Below are positions 1 to 5,908 of a stretch of DNA of 15,660 nt, one piece after another. The notes beneath the pieces were generated by a model. It saw only the letters and a program-made list of their open reading frames with translations. It made no database searches and was not told the origin of the DNA. The stretch's first letter is position 1, and each line of letters starts with the position of its first letter. This stretch comes from an uncultured Verrucomicrobiota bacterium. GTDB lineage: Bacteria > Verrucomicrobiota > Verrucomicrobiia > Palsa-1439. Location: assembly GCA_903825695.1 (NCBI GenBank), contig CAIKBP010000132.1, positions 1 through 15,660 on the forward strand, given 5' to 3'. The position numbers and the translations under genes are program-made.

Positions 1-600
1 ATCCGCCAGGCCGTCGAGCTACACAAGCCCGATGTGGTTGTCTTTGACCCGCTCTACAAGTTCAACACGGGCAGCGAGGACAAGGTGCAGGACATGACCG
101 CGTTCTTTGACCCACTGGATGCCCTGATTGCTGATTATGGAGTGGCCATACTGCTAGTGCATCATCATGGGAAGGGCAGCGGGGAAGGGCTTGTGACGCC
201 AGCGCACCGCAGCCGGGGCAGTAGCACAATCGCGGACTGGGCTGACAGTTTGTTGACGCTGACATTCGAGAACGCCGACGAAGGCATTGTGAAGCTGGCC
301 TTCACCTTGCGGAACGCCGCAGAACCACCGCAACGGGCACTACAACACAATCCTGACACGCTCTGGTTTGATTTACTGCCCGACTACGTTTTCGACGGGC
401 GGCAAAGGGCAACGAAGATCACGCCGCAAGACGTGGCGGCGACAATCGGGAGCAAGCGCGAACTCGCCTACGGCAAACTTGTCGAGGAGTTGTGCGAGCG
501 GTTTGACACCAGCGAGCGCACCGCGAAGGACGCAATCCGTCGGGCAACCGACGCTAAGACAGTCCGCAAGAACTCACAAGGGCGATATGAGAAAACCTAA
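1..600 (+). CDS. RepA-like AAA ATPase / replicative helicase of a mobile element, 5' truncated by the window
   Basis: The frame is open from the first base, so the N-terminus with the Walker A motif lies outside. What is visible is the second half of a RecA-fold ATPase of the RepA/AAA_25 type: a Walker B strand ending in Asp (VVVFDPLYKF), then LLVHHHGKG, then RGSSTIADWADSLL, a run of motifs usual in phage and plasmid RepA-like helicases. After the ATPase core, about 60 C-terminal residues (TPQDVAATIG, SERTAKDAIRRA) look like a winged-helix DNA-binding tail. The protein probably loads at or unwinds the element's own origin; that role is inferred from family. It is followed by a repeat-rich stretch that could be that origin. 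An internal GTG at 34 is not the true start, since residues upstream continue the same fold. Family call fairly sure; exact function less so. Confidence 0.78.
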   Translation: MRQAVELHKPDVVVFDPLYKFNTGSEDKVQDMTAFFDPLDALIADYGVAILLVHHHGKGSGEGLVTPAHRSRGSSTIADWADSLLTLTFENADEGIVKLAFTLRNAAEPPQRALQHNPDTLWFDLLPDYVFDGRQRATKITPQDVAATIGSKRELAYGKLVEELCERFDTSERTAKDAIRRATDAKTVRKNSQGRYEKT

Positions 601-613
601 AACTTTCTGCTTA

Positions 614-690
614 GTGCAAGGTGCAACCCCTATAGGGTTGTTGCACCGTTGCACTAGAAGTGCGGCGGTGCAGTTGCACCAATTCTGCAC
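614..690. repeat. Cluster 1 of TTGCAC/GTGCAA iteron-like repeats with a hairpin
   Basis: Within 77 bp after the ATPase stop codon there are GTGCAA at 614 and 621, TTGCAC at 641, 649 and 674, and CTGCAC at 685. The pair at 641-654 reads TTGCACCGTTGCAC, 8-bp phased. Positions 620-647 form a hairpin: GGTGCAAC pairs with GTTGCACC, then CCC with GGG around a TATA loop, with a two-base TT bulge. There is no following T-run, so it does not look like a standard terminator, although it could still stop transcription from the two converging genes. Iterons for the adjacent RepA-like protein or operator sites are the two obvious readings; the sequence does not decide between them. Confidence 0.6.
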
Positions 691-716
691 TGAAGCCCAA
701 AGACCGTCAACGCCGA

Positions 717-1160
717 CTAGCCAAGATTCCACACTGCAAATATGGCGACTGAGACAACAGCAATGCAGAAAAGGTAGAACGTGGCGCGTGTGGCTATGGC
801 AAATTTTCTATCTGGGACTATGCTCGGATTTGCCAGCACGTAGTCCATCGCTGCATCTTCTCCCAACGTGGTGCGAATCGAGCGAAGTTTCATTGCCCCG
901 CTTAGAGGCGTCTGCCATTCCGACCGAAGTGAAAAGACACCAGACAAAACAGACCCCGCTAAACAACCCCAACATAATCTCAGCAGCCACAGTCCTTTTG
1001 GATGCTGCGGGATGTAGTGGCTCTGGAGGCCAACCAGTAAAGTGAGCGCTCCCGAAGCAAGTGTTATGATTTGCCTGAGCCAATTGTGGAATGGCTCACG
1101 ATGTTCGGCAATTAGTCTGCGCTCAACATACTCAAGAGTGACTTTCTTCTGTTCTGTCAT
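717..1160 (-). CDS. Unrecognised three-helix membrane protein, cargo of the mobile element
   Basis: A 147-residue protein starting at the ATG at 1160, chosen because AAGGA lies nine bases upstream; a longer frame to 1253 begins with Cys/Arg/Pro-rich residues that look untranslated. A polar N-terminal 29 residues (charged, probably helical, EYVERRLIAEHREPFHNWL) is followed by hydrophobic segments at about 30-46, 57-78 and 122-144. Between the second and third segments lies a 40-residue amphipathic loop. No catalytic motif is visible and I do not recognise the family. It points against the flanking element genes and sits between two clusters of the same hexamer repeat, which fits an accessory gene carried by the element. 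Membrane cargo of such elements is often an exclusion or defence effector, but that is only a guess here. Confidence 0.7.
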   Translation of the reverse strand: MTEQKKVTLEYVERRLIAEHREPFHNWLRQIITLASGALTLLVGLQSHYIPQHPKGLWLLRLCWGCLAGSVLSGVFSLRSEWQTPLSGAMKLRSIRTTLGEDAAMDYVLANPSIVPDRKFAIATRATFYLFCIAVVSVAIFAVWNLG

Positions 1161-1222
1161 GCTGGGCGTCCTTCTGTCTGCCAAAGGCATAGCCGCTCCC
1201 CGCAGCGGCGACAAGCCCAAAG

Positions 1223-1261
1223 GTGCAGGAGTGCAATTGCACCGTGATTGCACCGTTGCAC
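1223..1261. repeat. Cluster 2 of TTGCAC/GTGCAA repeats
   Basis: The stretch carries GTGCAG at 1223, the perfect 12-bp palindrome GTGCAATTGCAC at 1231-1242, and TTGCACCGTTGCAC at 1248-1261. The last 14-mer is an exact direct copy of 641-654 in cluster 1, with the same 8-bp phasing. The cluster lies just upstream of the minus-strand membrane gene and upstream of the ribbon-helix-helix/integrase pair, so it is well placed to act as an operator for either transcript, or as part of a replication origin. Confidence 0.6.
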
Positions 1262-1332
1262 CAAGCAGGGGGCAAGGCCGCTGCCATGCAAAACTACCGC
1301 CCGAAAAATCTTTAGGTAACGCAAAAAAGAGC

Positions 1333-1360
1333 TTGCAAACGTTGTTATCAGTGTTACTGT
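1333..1360 (+). promoter_or_regulatory. Possible sigma-70 type promoter for the RHH-integrase pair
   Basis: TTGCAA at 1333-1338 and TACTGT at 1355-1360 are separated by 16 bp. An AGGGAG ribosome-binding site follows at about 1370, eight bases before the ATG at 1383. The match to consensus is only moderate. Confidence 0.33.
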
Positions 1361-1382
1361 ATCAGCGAAGGGAGAAACACAA

Positions 1383-1547
1383 ATGACACGAACACCGAAT
1401 AGCAAAGCGGGCCCGGTGGTGCGGTTCTCTATTTGTTTACCGCCCGACGTGTCCGCGAAGCTGGACGCCTATTGCCAGAAACGCGGTTGCCCGAAAAGCT
1501 GGGCAATCGAAAGACTGATAACCCGTTACTTGGGGAAACTACCATGA
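1383..1547 (+). CDS. Small ribbon-helix-helix DNA-binding protein
   Basis: A 54-residue ORF with a good ribosome-binding site (AGGGAG, eight bases before ATG). Residues 12-20 (VVRFSICLP) fit the beta strand of an Arc/CopG-type fold. The following PDVSAKLDAYCQKRG and PKSWAIERLITRYL fit the two helices, with the typical small-residue turn between them. The stop TGA overlaps the ATG of the integrase in an ATGA junction, so the two are almost certainly translated together. In integrative elements a small DNA-binding protein directly before the integrase commonly acts as recombination directionality factor or repressor; which of these applies here is not visible. It would bind as a dimer, perhaps to the palindromic hexamer repeats just upstream. 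Short but well supported by coupling, RBS and fold pattern. Confidence 0.68.
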   Translation: MTRTPNSKAGPVVRFSICLPPDVSAKLDAYCQKRGCPKSWAIERLITRYLGKLP

Positions 1548-2803
1548 AAGCAACCGGCTTTGATCGAATTGCCCCCGGCTTGTATCGGCGCGGCGGGCTG
1601 ATTTACGCCCGCGTGCGCGACAACGGCAAGCGCACCTGGCGCGGCACCGGCACCAACGACTTGACGACCGCCCGCAAGCTGCTGAAGAAGTGGCGCGAAG
1701 AACAAGTCTTGCAGGCGCACGGCATCGAGACGGCAGAGGCCGCACTAAACCGCAACCGCTTGACCGTGGGCAAGGTGTTGGACGCTTACATTGCGGCGGG
1801 TTGCCCGACGAAGAAAATGCGCCCAAAGTCACCGAACACCGTGCAAAACGAGTTGAATGCGTTGAACCCTGTGCGCCGTTACTTTGGCGAGCGGGCGGCG
1901 GTAACGTTGAAGCTGGCCGATTGCGACAAGTATCGAGACTGGCGCGACGGCGGGGGTTACGTTGTCACTTTGACACGCAAAGACGGCGAGCAAGTCAAAC
2001 GGCACACAAGGGGCGGCGACCGTGGCGTTGACCTAGAGTTGACCTACCTGAGCAACGCTTTCAACCTTGCCGTGCGCCGTGGCGAGTTAAAGGCGAATCC
2101 GCTGACAGGCCGGACGGATTACACGGTTGCCGAGGACGTGCGCCACTGCCGCGAGGTTGCCCCGACGCCCGAAGGCTTGGCGAAGATCACCGGCTGGCTG
2201 CGCGATAGACGGGAGACGGGGGTTGCTGACCTTGTGGCGTTTCTGGCCTACAGCGGCTTGCGGATTGGCGAGGCGTTGCCGTTGACGTGGGCGACGGTGA
2301 ATCTAGGGGAAGGGTTGGTAAACGTGAAACGTGAAAAGCGCGGCTGCAATCCGTGGGTTGCAATTACCCTAGAGCTTGAAACGCTCTTGTGCGGTATGCA
2401 AACGCGGGCGACAAGTGAGCTTCTTTTCCCGTCACCGTTTGACCCCAGCAAGCCCCGCGATGTTTCTGCCGTGCGTCACCGGCTGGCGGCAGTGTGCCGC
2501 GAGTTGAAGCTGCCGCACGTCACCCCGCACGGACTGCGAAGCTACTTCGTCACGCAAGCGCGGCAGAGCGGGCTTACCGATGCGGAAATTGCGATGCTGA
2601 TAGGCGACAAGACCGGGCCGGCAATCATTGCGACCACTTACGGCGACTTGCGCGATGATCACCTGCTGGCGCAAGCGCGGCGTGTGCGCCACACGGTTGC
2701 ACCAAGCGGCAAGGCCGTTTCCGGTATACCCGAAAATATACCCGCGTGCCCCCAAGATTCACCAAGAACCCACACAAGCCCGATGGTGTCGAAAGCGGCG
2801 TAA
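1544..2803 (+). CDS. Tyrosine recombinase / integrase of the mobile element
   Basis: A 419-residue site-specific recombinase. The start at 1544 is set by the ATGA overlap with the upstream gene; a longer frame to 1433 only reads the upstream gene out of frame. Residues 72-190 form the SAM-like core-binding domain, and residues 205-370 the catalytic domain. Visible active-site residues are Arg240 (YSGLRIGEA), a lysine around 262-265, His329 and Arg332 (HGLR) and the nucleophile Tyr366 (TTYGDL). The position usually held by His or Trp is Asp355 (LIGDKTG), a replacement I believe occurs in other integrases of this style. A 50-residue Pro/Ser-rich tail follows the tyrosine. The gene ends 62 bp from the tRNA-derived attachment repeat and reads toward it, so this enzyme very likely inserted the element into tRNA-Lys. 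Confidence 0.92.
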   Translation: MKATGFDRIAPGLYRRGGLIYARVRDNGKRTWRGTGTNDLTTARKLLKKWREEQVLQAHGIETAEAALNRNRLTVGKVLDAYIAAGCPTKKMRPKSPNTVQNELNALNPVRRYFGERAAVTLKLADCDKYRDWRDGGGYVVTLTRKDGEQVKRHTRGGDRGVDLELTYLSNAFNLAVRRGELKANPLTGRTDYTVAEDVRHCREVAPTPEGLAKITGWLRDRRETGVADLVAFLAYSGLRIGEALPLTWATVNLGEGLVNVKREKRGCNPWVAITLELETLLCGMQTRATSELLFPSPFDPSKPRDVSAVRHRLAAVCRELKLPHVTPHGLRSYFVTQARQSGLTDAEIAMLIGDKTGPAIIATTYGDLRDDHLLAQARRVRHTVAPSGKAVSGIPENIPACPQDSPRTHTSPMVSKAA

Positions 2804-2865
2804 GATGCACACTAGCAGGCACATGACAACCCGACACGGCACGCCGAGGCACGCGGCTTGCAATC

Positions 2866-2910
2866 CTCTTAATCAGCGGGTTGAAGGTTCAAGTCCTTCC
2901 GGGTGCACCA
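2866..2910 (+). other. Attachment-site repeat: 3' half of a tRNA-Lys(CTT) gene
   Basis: The 45 bp hold an anticodon loop CTCTTAA (anticodon CTT, lysine), the 3' side of the anticodon stem, a variable loop, a perfect T-arm (GAAGG, loop TTCAAGT, CCTTC), the 3' acceptor strand CGGGTGC, a discriminator A and encoded CCA. Upstream bases cannot supply the partner: no GCACCCG acceptor strand and no D-arm lie within 80 bp, and the 5' anticodon stem bases do not pair. It is therefore not a working tRNA but the duplicated 3' segment left at one end of an element integrated into tRNA-Lys. The intact gene should lie at the other end, left of the window. Host sequence should begin at 2911. Confidence 0.8.
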
Positions 2911-2911
2911 G

Positions 2912-3125
2912 TTTTCCGTCCTTGTGTTTGTACGACTGCGCTTCTCCCGTCTTCGAATCGCGGAGCAACGTGAATCTTTTGGGATAACCCGACATCAAAT
3001 GGCAATCCTGATGTTGACTTCCAAACGTGCGGTTTGGTAAAAACCACGCGCAGTATTCCGGGGTAAGACAAAGTTGGCACGTGGTTGTTCTGACCAGAGC
3101 GATCAAGGGGGTGCCCGACCGTTAT
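2912..3125 (+). pseudogene. Possible eroded GIY-YIG endonuclease remnant
   Basis: No intact gene lies between the attachment repeat and the PUR-like gene. The plus strand in one frame, through stop codons, gives RSNVNLLG, PDIKWQS and then GKNHAQYSG...WHVVVLTRAIKG, spaced somewhat like the YVG-T-DLK-RL and G+S-HT-KY-PW blocks of small GIY-YIG proteins. The likeness is weak, the frame is broken, and chance is quite possible. Confidence 0.2.
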
Positions 3126-3142
3126 CAGAGGACACGTCAATA

Positions 3143-3373
3143 GTGGATAATCCACAACAACGAAGCACCTTGCGGATCGAGCGCAAGCGGTTCACGTTTG
3201 ATCTGTGCGAAAACCAACGGGGACCGTTCCTCAGGATAGTTGAAGAGGTCGGCGGTCGCCAAGACGCGATCGTAGTGCCGGTTTCAGGCCTGGAACAGTT
3301 CCGCGAGGTGTTGGATGGGGTCATCAAGCGCAGTAAATCACTCGTCCAGAAACAGCAGGATCCCACAGCGTAA
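3143..3373 (+). CDS. Small PUR-alpha-like nucleic-acid-binding protein
   Basis: A 76-residue protein. The GTG at 3143 is preferred because GAGGA lies ten bases upstream; a longer frame from a TTG at 3074 adds 23 residues with no family character. Residues 13-62 read as one PUR repeat: ERKRFTFDLCENQRGPFLRI forms the first strands with the characteristic N-x-+-G-x-F/Y-L motif, then a second hairpin DAIVVPVSG, then the closing amphipathic helix LEQFREVLDGVIKR. Bacterial single-repeat PUR proteins are known to dimerise and to bind single-stranded DNA or RNA. It is the first host gene after the element and probably has its own transcript, since a promoter for the next gene follows. Target unknown. 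Confidence 0.7.
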   Translation: MDNPQQRSTLRIERKRFTFDLCENQRGPFLRIVEEVGGRQDAIVVPVSGLEQFREVLDGVIKRSKSLVQKQQDPTA

Positions 3374-3410
3374 GCTTTAGTTCTTCCTGACGTGCGTTTG
3401 CATTTCCGGC

Positions 3411-3435
3411 GTGCCGTGGAAAACAGCCGCGGCAC
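3411..3435. terminator. Hairpin after the PUR-like gene
   Basis: GTGCCGTGG and CCGCGGCAC can form a 9-bp stem (one G-T wobble) around the loop AAAACAG. No T-run follows, so this is at best a weak or factor-dependent terminator. Confidence 0.3.
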
Positions 3436-3466
3436 GGAGACGTAACAACTGCCCCGGGCTTCATGG

Positions 3467-3495
3467 TTGACTCTCTTTACAGTGCCTCGTAATGT
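3467..3495 (+). promoter_or_regulatory. Sigma-70 type promoter for the polyprenyl synthase, near-leaderless
   Basis: TTGACT at 3467-3472 and TAATGT at 3490-3495 are spaced by exactly 17 bp. The ATG follows only nine bases after the -10 box, so a normal start site about seven bases downstream would leave a leader of zero to three bases. No Shine-Dalgarno sequence precedes the ATG, which fits leaderless translation. Confidence 0.6.
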
Positions 3496-3504
3496 GTTTA
3501 CACA

Positions 3505-4554
3505 ATGGCCGCGTTCACGGGTAACGTTCCGCGATCAGCACTATCAGAAGACAAGCTTGCGAATCTGTTTGCGCCGATCCATGCCGATCTGGCCGGCGTA
3601 GAGCGGGCACTGGTCGAACAGGCGCGCTCATTTGATCCCCGGGTCGGCGAATACGTCAACTACGTGCTGGGTGGAAAAGGGAAGCGACTGCGGCCGGCGC
3701 TGGCGTTGCTGGCAGGCGGGGCCACCGGTCGAATTGAGCAGAACCATCTTCATTTGGGGGTGATCGTTGAGTTGATCCACGTCGCGTCGCTCGTCCACGA
3801 CGATGTGCTGGACGGGGCCGGACTCCGTCACGGTCTGCCGACTGCGAACGCCTGTTGGGGGAACGAGATCAGCGTGTTGCTCGGCGATTGTCTTTTCGCC
3901 AACGCATCGCGGCTTGCCGTGGAGCACCTTCCTGCCGAAGCGTGTCGCAAGATCAGCGAGGTAGTCGGCACGGTCTGCTCGGGCGAGATTCTGCAGACGC
4001 AGAAACGATTCGACTCGGAAATGTCTGTCGAACAATATCTTGAAATCATCCGCATGAAGACCGGCGGCTTGTTTGGTCTGAGCAGTGAACTTGGCGCGTG
4101 TTTGAACGATGCGCCGGCGACGGTTGCCGGGGCATTGCGGGAGTTCGGGGTCAACCTGGGAATTGCCTATCAGATTTACGACGATTGTGTGGATATCTTT
4201 GGACATGAACAGAAGGTGGGCAAATCGCTGGGAACAGACATGAAGAAGGGGAAACTCACTTTGCCGTGGCTGCTGCTTCTGCAAGATGTCGATGCCGCGC
4301 AGCGTGATGAAATTGCGGCCTCGCTTTTTCAGGGGAACCCGCAGGAATACGCGAAGTTGCTCGCGCTGGTAGCTGGCAACGGCGTGATGAGTGAATCTCT
4401 GGTGGTGATCCAGCAATCCATCGCGCGGGCCGAAGACTACCTCGCGCGGGTGCCTGCCAACAGTTTCACCCAAAGCATGTCCATGTTGGCGGATCATTTT
4501 GCCGAACAGAGTTGCGCATTACTGGCCCCAGCGGCCGCGACGGCGGTCGCATAA
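3505..4554 (+). CDS. Long-chain polyprenyl diphosphate synthase
   Basis: A 349-residue trans-isoprenyl diphosphate synthase. It condenses isopentenyl diphosphate onto an allylic primer to make the long isoprenoid chain used, in most bacteria, for the quinone tail. Visible motifs: GGKGKRLRP at 56-64; the first aspartate-rich motif DDVLD at 99-103 with the arginine pair region GLRHG; MKTG at 184-187; the second motif DDCVD at 226-230 preceded by Gln223; and GTDMKKGKLTLP at 243-254. The length and the small residues just before the first motif suit a long-chain (octaprenyl/heptaprenyl) rather than a farnesyl enzyme, but chain length cannot be read reliably. It precedes the sigma factor by 35 bp and may be cotranscribed with it. 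Start: the only reasonable ATG, directly behind the promoter. Confidence 0.9.
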   Translation: MAAFTGNVPRSALSEDKLANLFAPIHADLAGVERALVEQARSFDPRVGEYVNYVLGGKGKRLRPALALLAGGATGRIEQNHLHLGVIVELIHVASLVHDDVLDGAGLRHGLPTANACWGNEISVLLGDCLFANASRLAVEHLPAEACRKISEVVGTVCSGEILQTQKRFDSEMSVEQYLEIIRMKTGGLFGLSSELGACLNDAPATVAGALREFGVNLGIAYQIYDDCVDIFGHEQKVGKSLGTDMKKGKLTLPWLLLLQDVDAAQRDEIAASLFQGNPQEYAKLLALVAGNGVMSESLVVIQQSIARAEDYLARVPANSFTQSMSMLADHFAEQSCALLAPAAATAVA

Positions 4555-4589
4555 AGCCGGACTGGTGGCGAAAGCGCGGTAGCGCAGTC

Positions 4590-5246
4590 ATGAAGCCCTC
4601 CAGAAAATCTGAGTTTGAGACGACGGTCCTTCCTGAAAGCGGAACCGCGCCGGCGGTCGAGCGAGAGACCGACGCGCATCACGAAGACGACGAAACGCTT
4701 GTTGCGCGGGCGCGACGTGGCGATGCCAAGGCATTCGATGTGCTCGTCGGGCGCTACAAGGAACGTCTGTACGCGACCGTATATCATATGACCAGCAACC
4801 GCGAGGATGCCAACGACCTTGTGCAGGACGCGTTCATCAAGGCGTACCGGAGCCTCCGCGGCTTCAAGGGCAATGCGAGTTTTTACACCTGGATCTACCG
4901 CATCGCCGTCAACCGCACGATCAACTTTCTGAAACGGCGGCGCCAGCGTCAGCACTTCAGCCTCGACGACGTGGACAACAACATTCAGACCGATCCGGAT
5001 TTCGTGGAATTGATGTCGCACGATACGCCCCGGCGTCAAGTTGGCCTGAACGAGCTTCAACAGTGTTTGAACGAAGCCTTGCAAAAATTGTCAGAACCTC
5101 ACAGAGCAGTTGTGATTATGCACGATATACAGGGCATGACTCATGCCGACATAGCAAAAGCGATGCGCTGCACGGAAGGCACTGTGCGGTCGCGGTTGTT
5201 TTATGCGCGCCGGTATCTGCAAGCGTTGCTGTCGGATTACTTGTGA
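4590..5246 (+). CDS. ECF-family RNA polymerase sigma factor (RpoE-like)
   Basis: A 218-residue alternative sigma factor. Region 2 spans about 45-118, with RYKERLYATVYHMTSN, DLVQDAFIKAYRSL and FYTWIYRIAVNRTINFLKRR, the core-binding and -10 recognition helices. Region 4 spans about 153-212, with the helix-turn-helix MTHADIAKAMRCTEGTVRSRL for -35 contact. The 35 N-terminal residues are polar and probably disordered. The ATG at 4590 is chosen over a TTG at 4512, which would lie inside the synthase gene; its ribosome-binding site is weak, so translation may depend on the upstream gene. The stop is 8 bp before the anti-sigma gene, the usual arrangement for ECF sigma/anti-sigma pairs. It probably controls an envelope-stress regulon and its own operon. 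Confidence 0.92.
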   Translation: MKPSRKSEFETTVLPESGTAPAVERETDAHHEDDETLVARARRGDAKAFDVLVGRYKERLYATVYHMTSNREDANDLVQDAFIKAYRSLRGFKGNASFYTWIYRIAVNRTINFLKRRRQRQHFSLDDVDNNIQTDPDFVELMSHDTPRRQVGLNELQQCLNEALQKLSEPHRAVVIMHDIQGMTHADIAKAMRCTEGTVRSRLFYARRYLQALLSDYL

Positions 5247-5254
5247 GAGGTCGC

Positions 5255-5908
5255 ATGAACTGCCGGAAAATACAGCGATTGTTTGATGAACTCGCGGAAG
5301 GACGCCTGCCGGAGGCATTGGCGGAGCAATTGCGGCGGCACTTGACCGATTGCACTGATTGCCGTGTGGCACAGCAGCGCGCCGCGCATCTCCGGCGATT
5401 ACTGGCGCTCAAACGTTACGAACAACCCGCGCCCGCATATTTCTCCGGTTTTCTGGATGAGTTTCATAGCCGACTGCAGGCGGAGACAGCGTCGCCGGCA
5501 AGCCTATGGCTGCGGCTGAAGGCGCAGTGGCGTGATTTCCGAATGACGCCGCCAGTTTGGACGTTGCGTTATGGCCTGGTCGGCGCGGCAAGTGTATTAC
5601 TGGTAGCAGCAATCGCCTCGTGGATGATCGCGTACCAGACCAAACCAATGGTCGCGGAACGAACGGCCACGCCTGTCGGTCAGAATGTAAAAGTGAGCGA
5701 TTCCCCGGCAGGGGGTTCCCATTGGGTTGCTGCCCAAAACGGTGCGCCGATTCTCGCGTCTGTCGCCCGAGATACCACGACCGATGCCACAACCCACGTG
5801 GTTCTGGTCCCTGCGGAGGCGCGCATGAAAACGAGCGCGCCTAATTACGTACTGGATCACCTCGTGATTACGCCAGCCAGTTATGATGGGCCACGCGTCG
5901 ATTTCTAA
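5255..5908 (+). CDS. Membrane-anchored anti-sigma factor with zinc-finger (ZAS/zf-HC2) motif
   Basis: A 217-residue protein with GAGAGG four bases before its ATG. The N-terminal cytoplasmic part carries Cys3 and the motif His29-x3-Cys33-x2-Cys36 (HLTDCTDC), the zinc-binding anti-sigma signature that clamps ECF sigma factors. A linker leads to a single membrane segment at about 106-127 (YGLVGAASVLLVAAIASWMI). The remaining 90 residues would be outside the cytoplasm, are rich in Thr/Ala/Ser, and end in ...DGPRVDF. Coupled to the sigma gene on one side, its 3' end overlaps the pseudo-HtrA gene by 26 bp on the other. Expected role: hold the sigma factor inactive until an envelope signal releases it. 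The terminal Val-Asp-Phe could be a ligand for a PDZ domain, as free C-terminal Phe residues are for DegS (inference). Confidence 0.88.
   Translation: MNCRKIQRLFDELAEGRLPEALAEQLRRHLTDCTDCRVAQQRAAHLRRLLALKRYEQPAPAYFSGFLDEFHSRLQAETASPASLWLRLKAQWRDFRMTPPVWTLRYGLVGAASVLLVAAIASWMIAYQTKPMVAERTATPVGQNVKVSDSPAGGSHWVAAQNGAPILASVARDTTTDATTHVVLVPAEARMKTSAPNYVLDHLVITPASYDGPRVDF

Noticed and set aside
368..1045. Long plus-strand ORF of 225 codons
   Set aside because: It overlaps the RepA-like gene and the minus-strand membrane gene in other frames, is rich in Arg/Ser/Gln with no domain pattern, and has no RBS.
2835..2910. Complete tRNA-Lys gene
   Set aside because: The 3' half is perfect but there is no D-arm, no pairing 5' acceptor strand and no 5' anticodon stem.
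2873..3106. Minus-strand ORF ending in KLVHPEGLEPSTR
   Set aside because: The end is the antisense translation of the tRNA T-arm and acceptor, a common artefact. The remainder shows no family features and no ribosome-binding site.
3628..4497. Minus-strand ORF of 289 codons opposite the polyprenyl synthase
   Set aside because: It is the mirror frame of a well-conserved gene with high GC third positions; rich in Arg/His with no motif.
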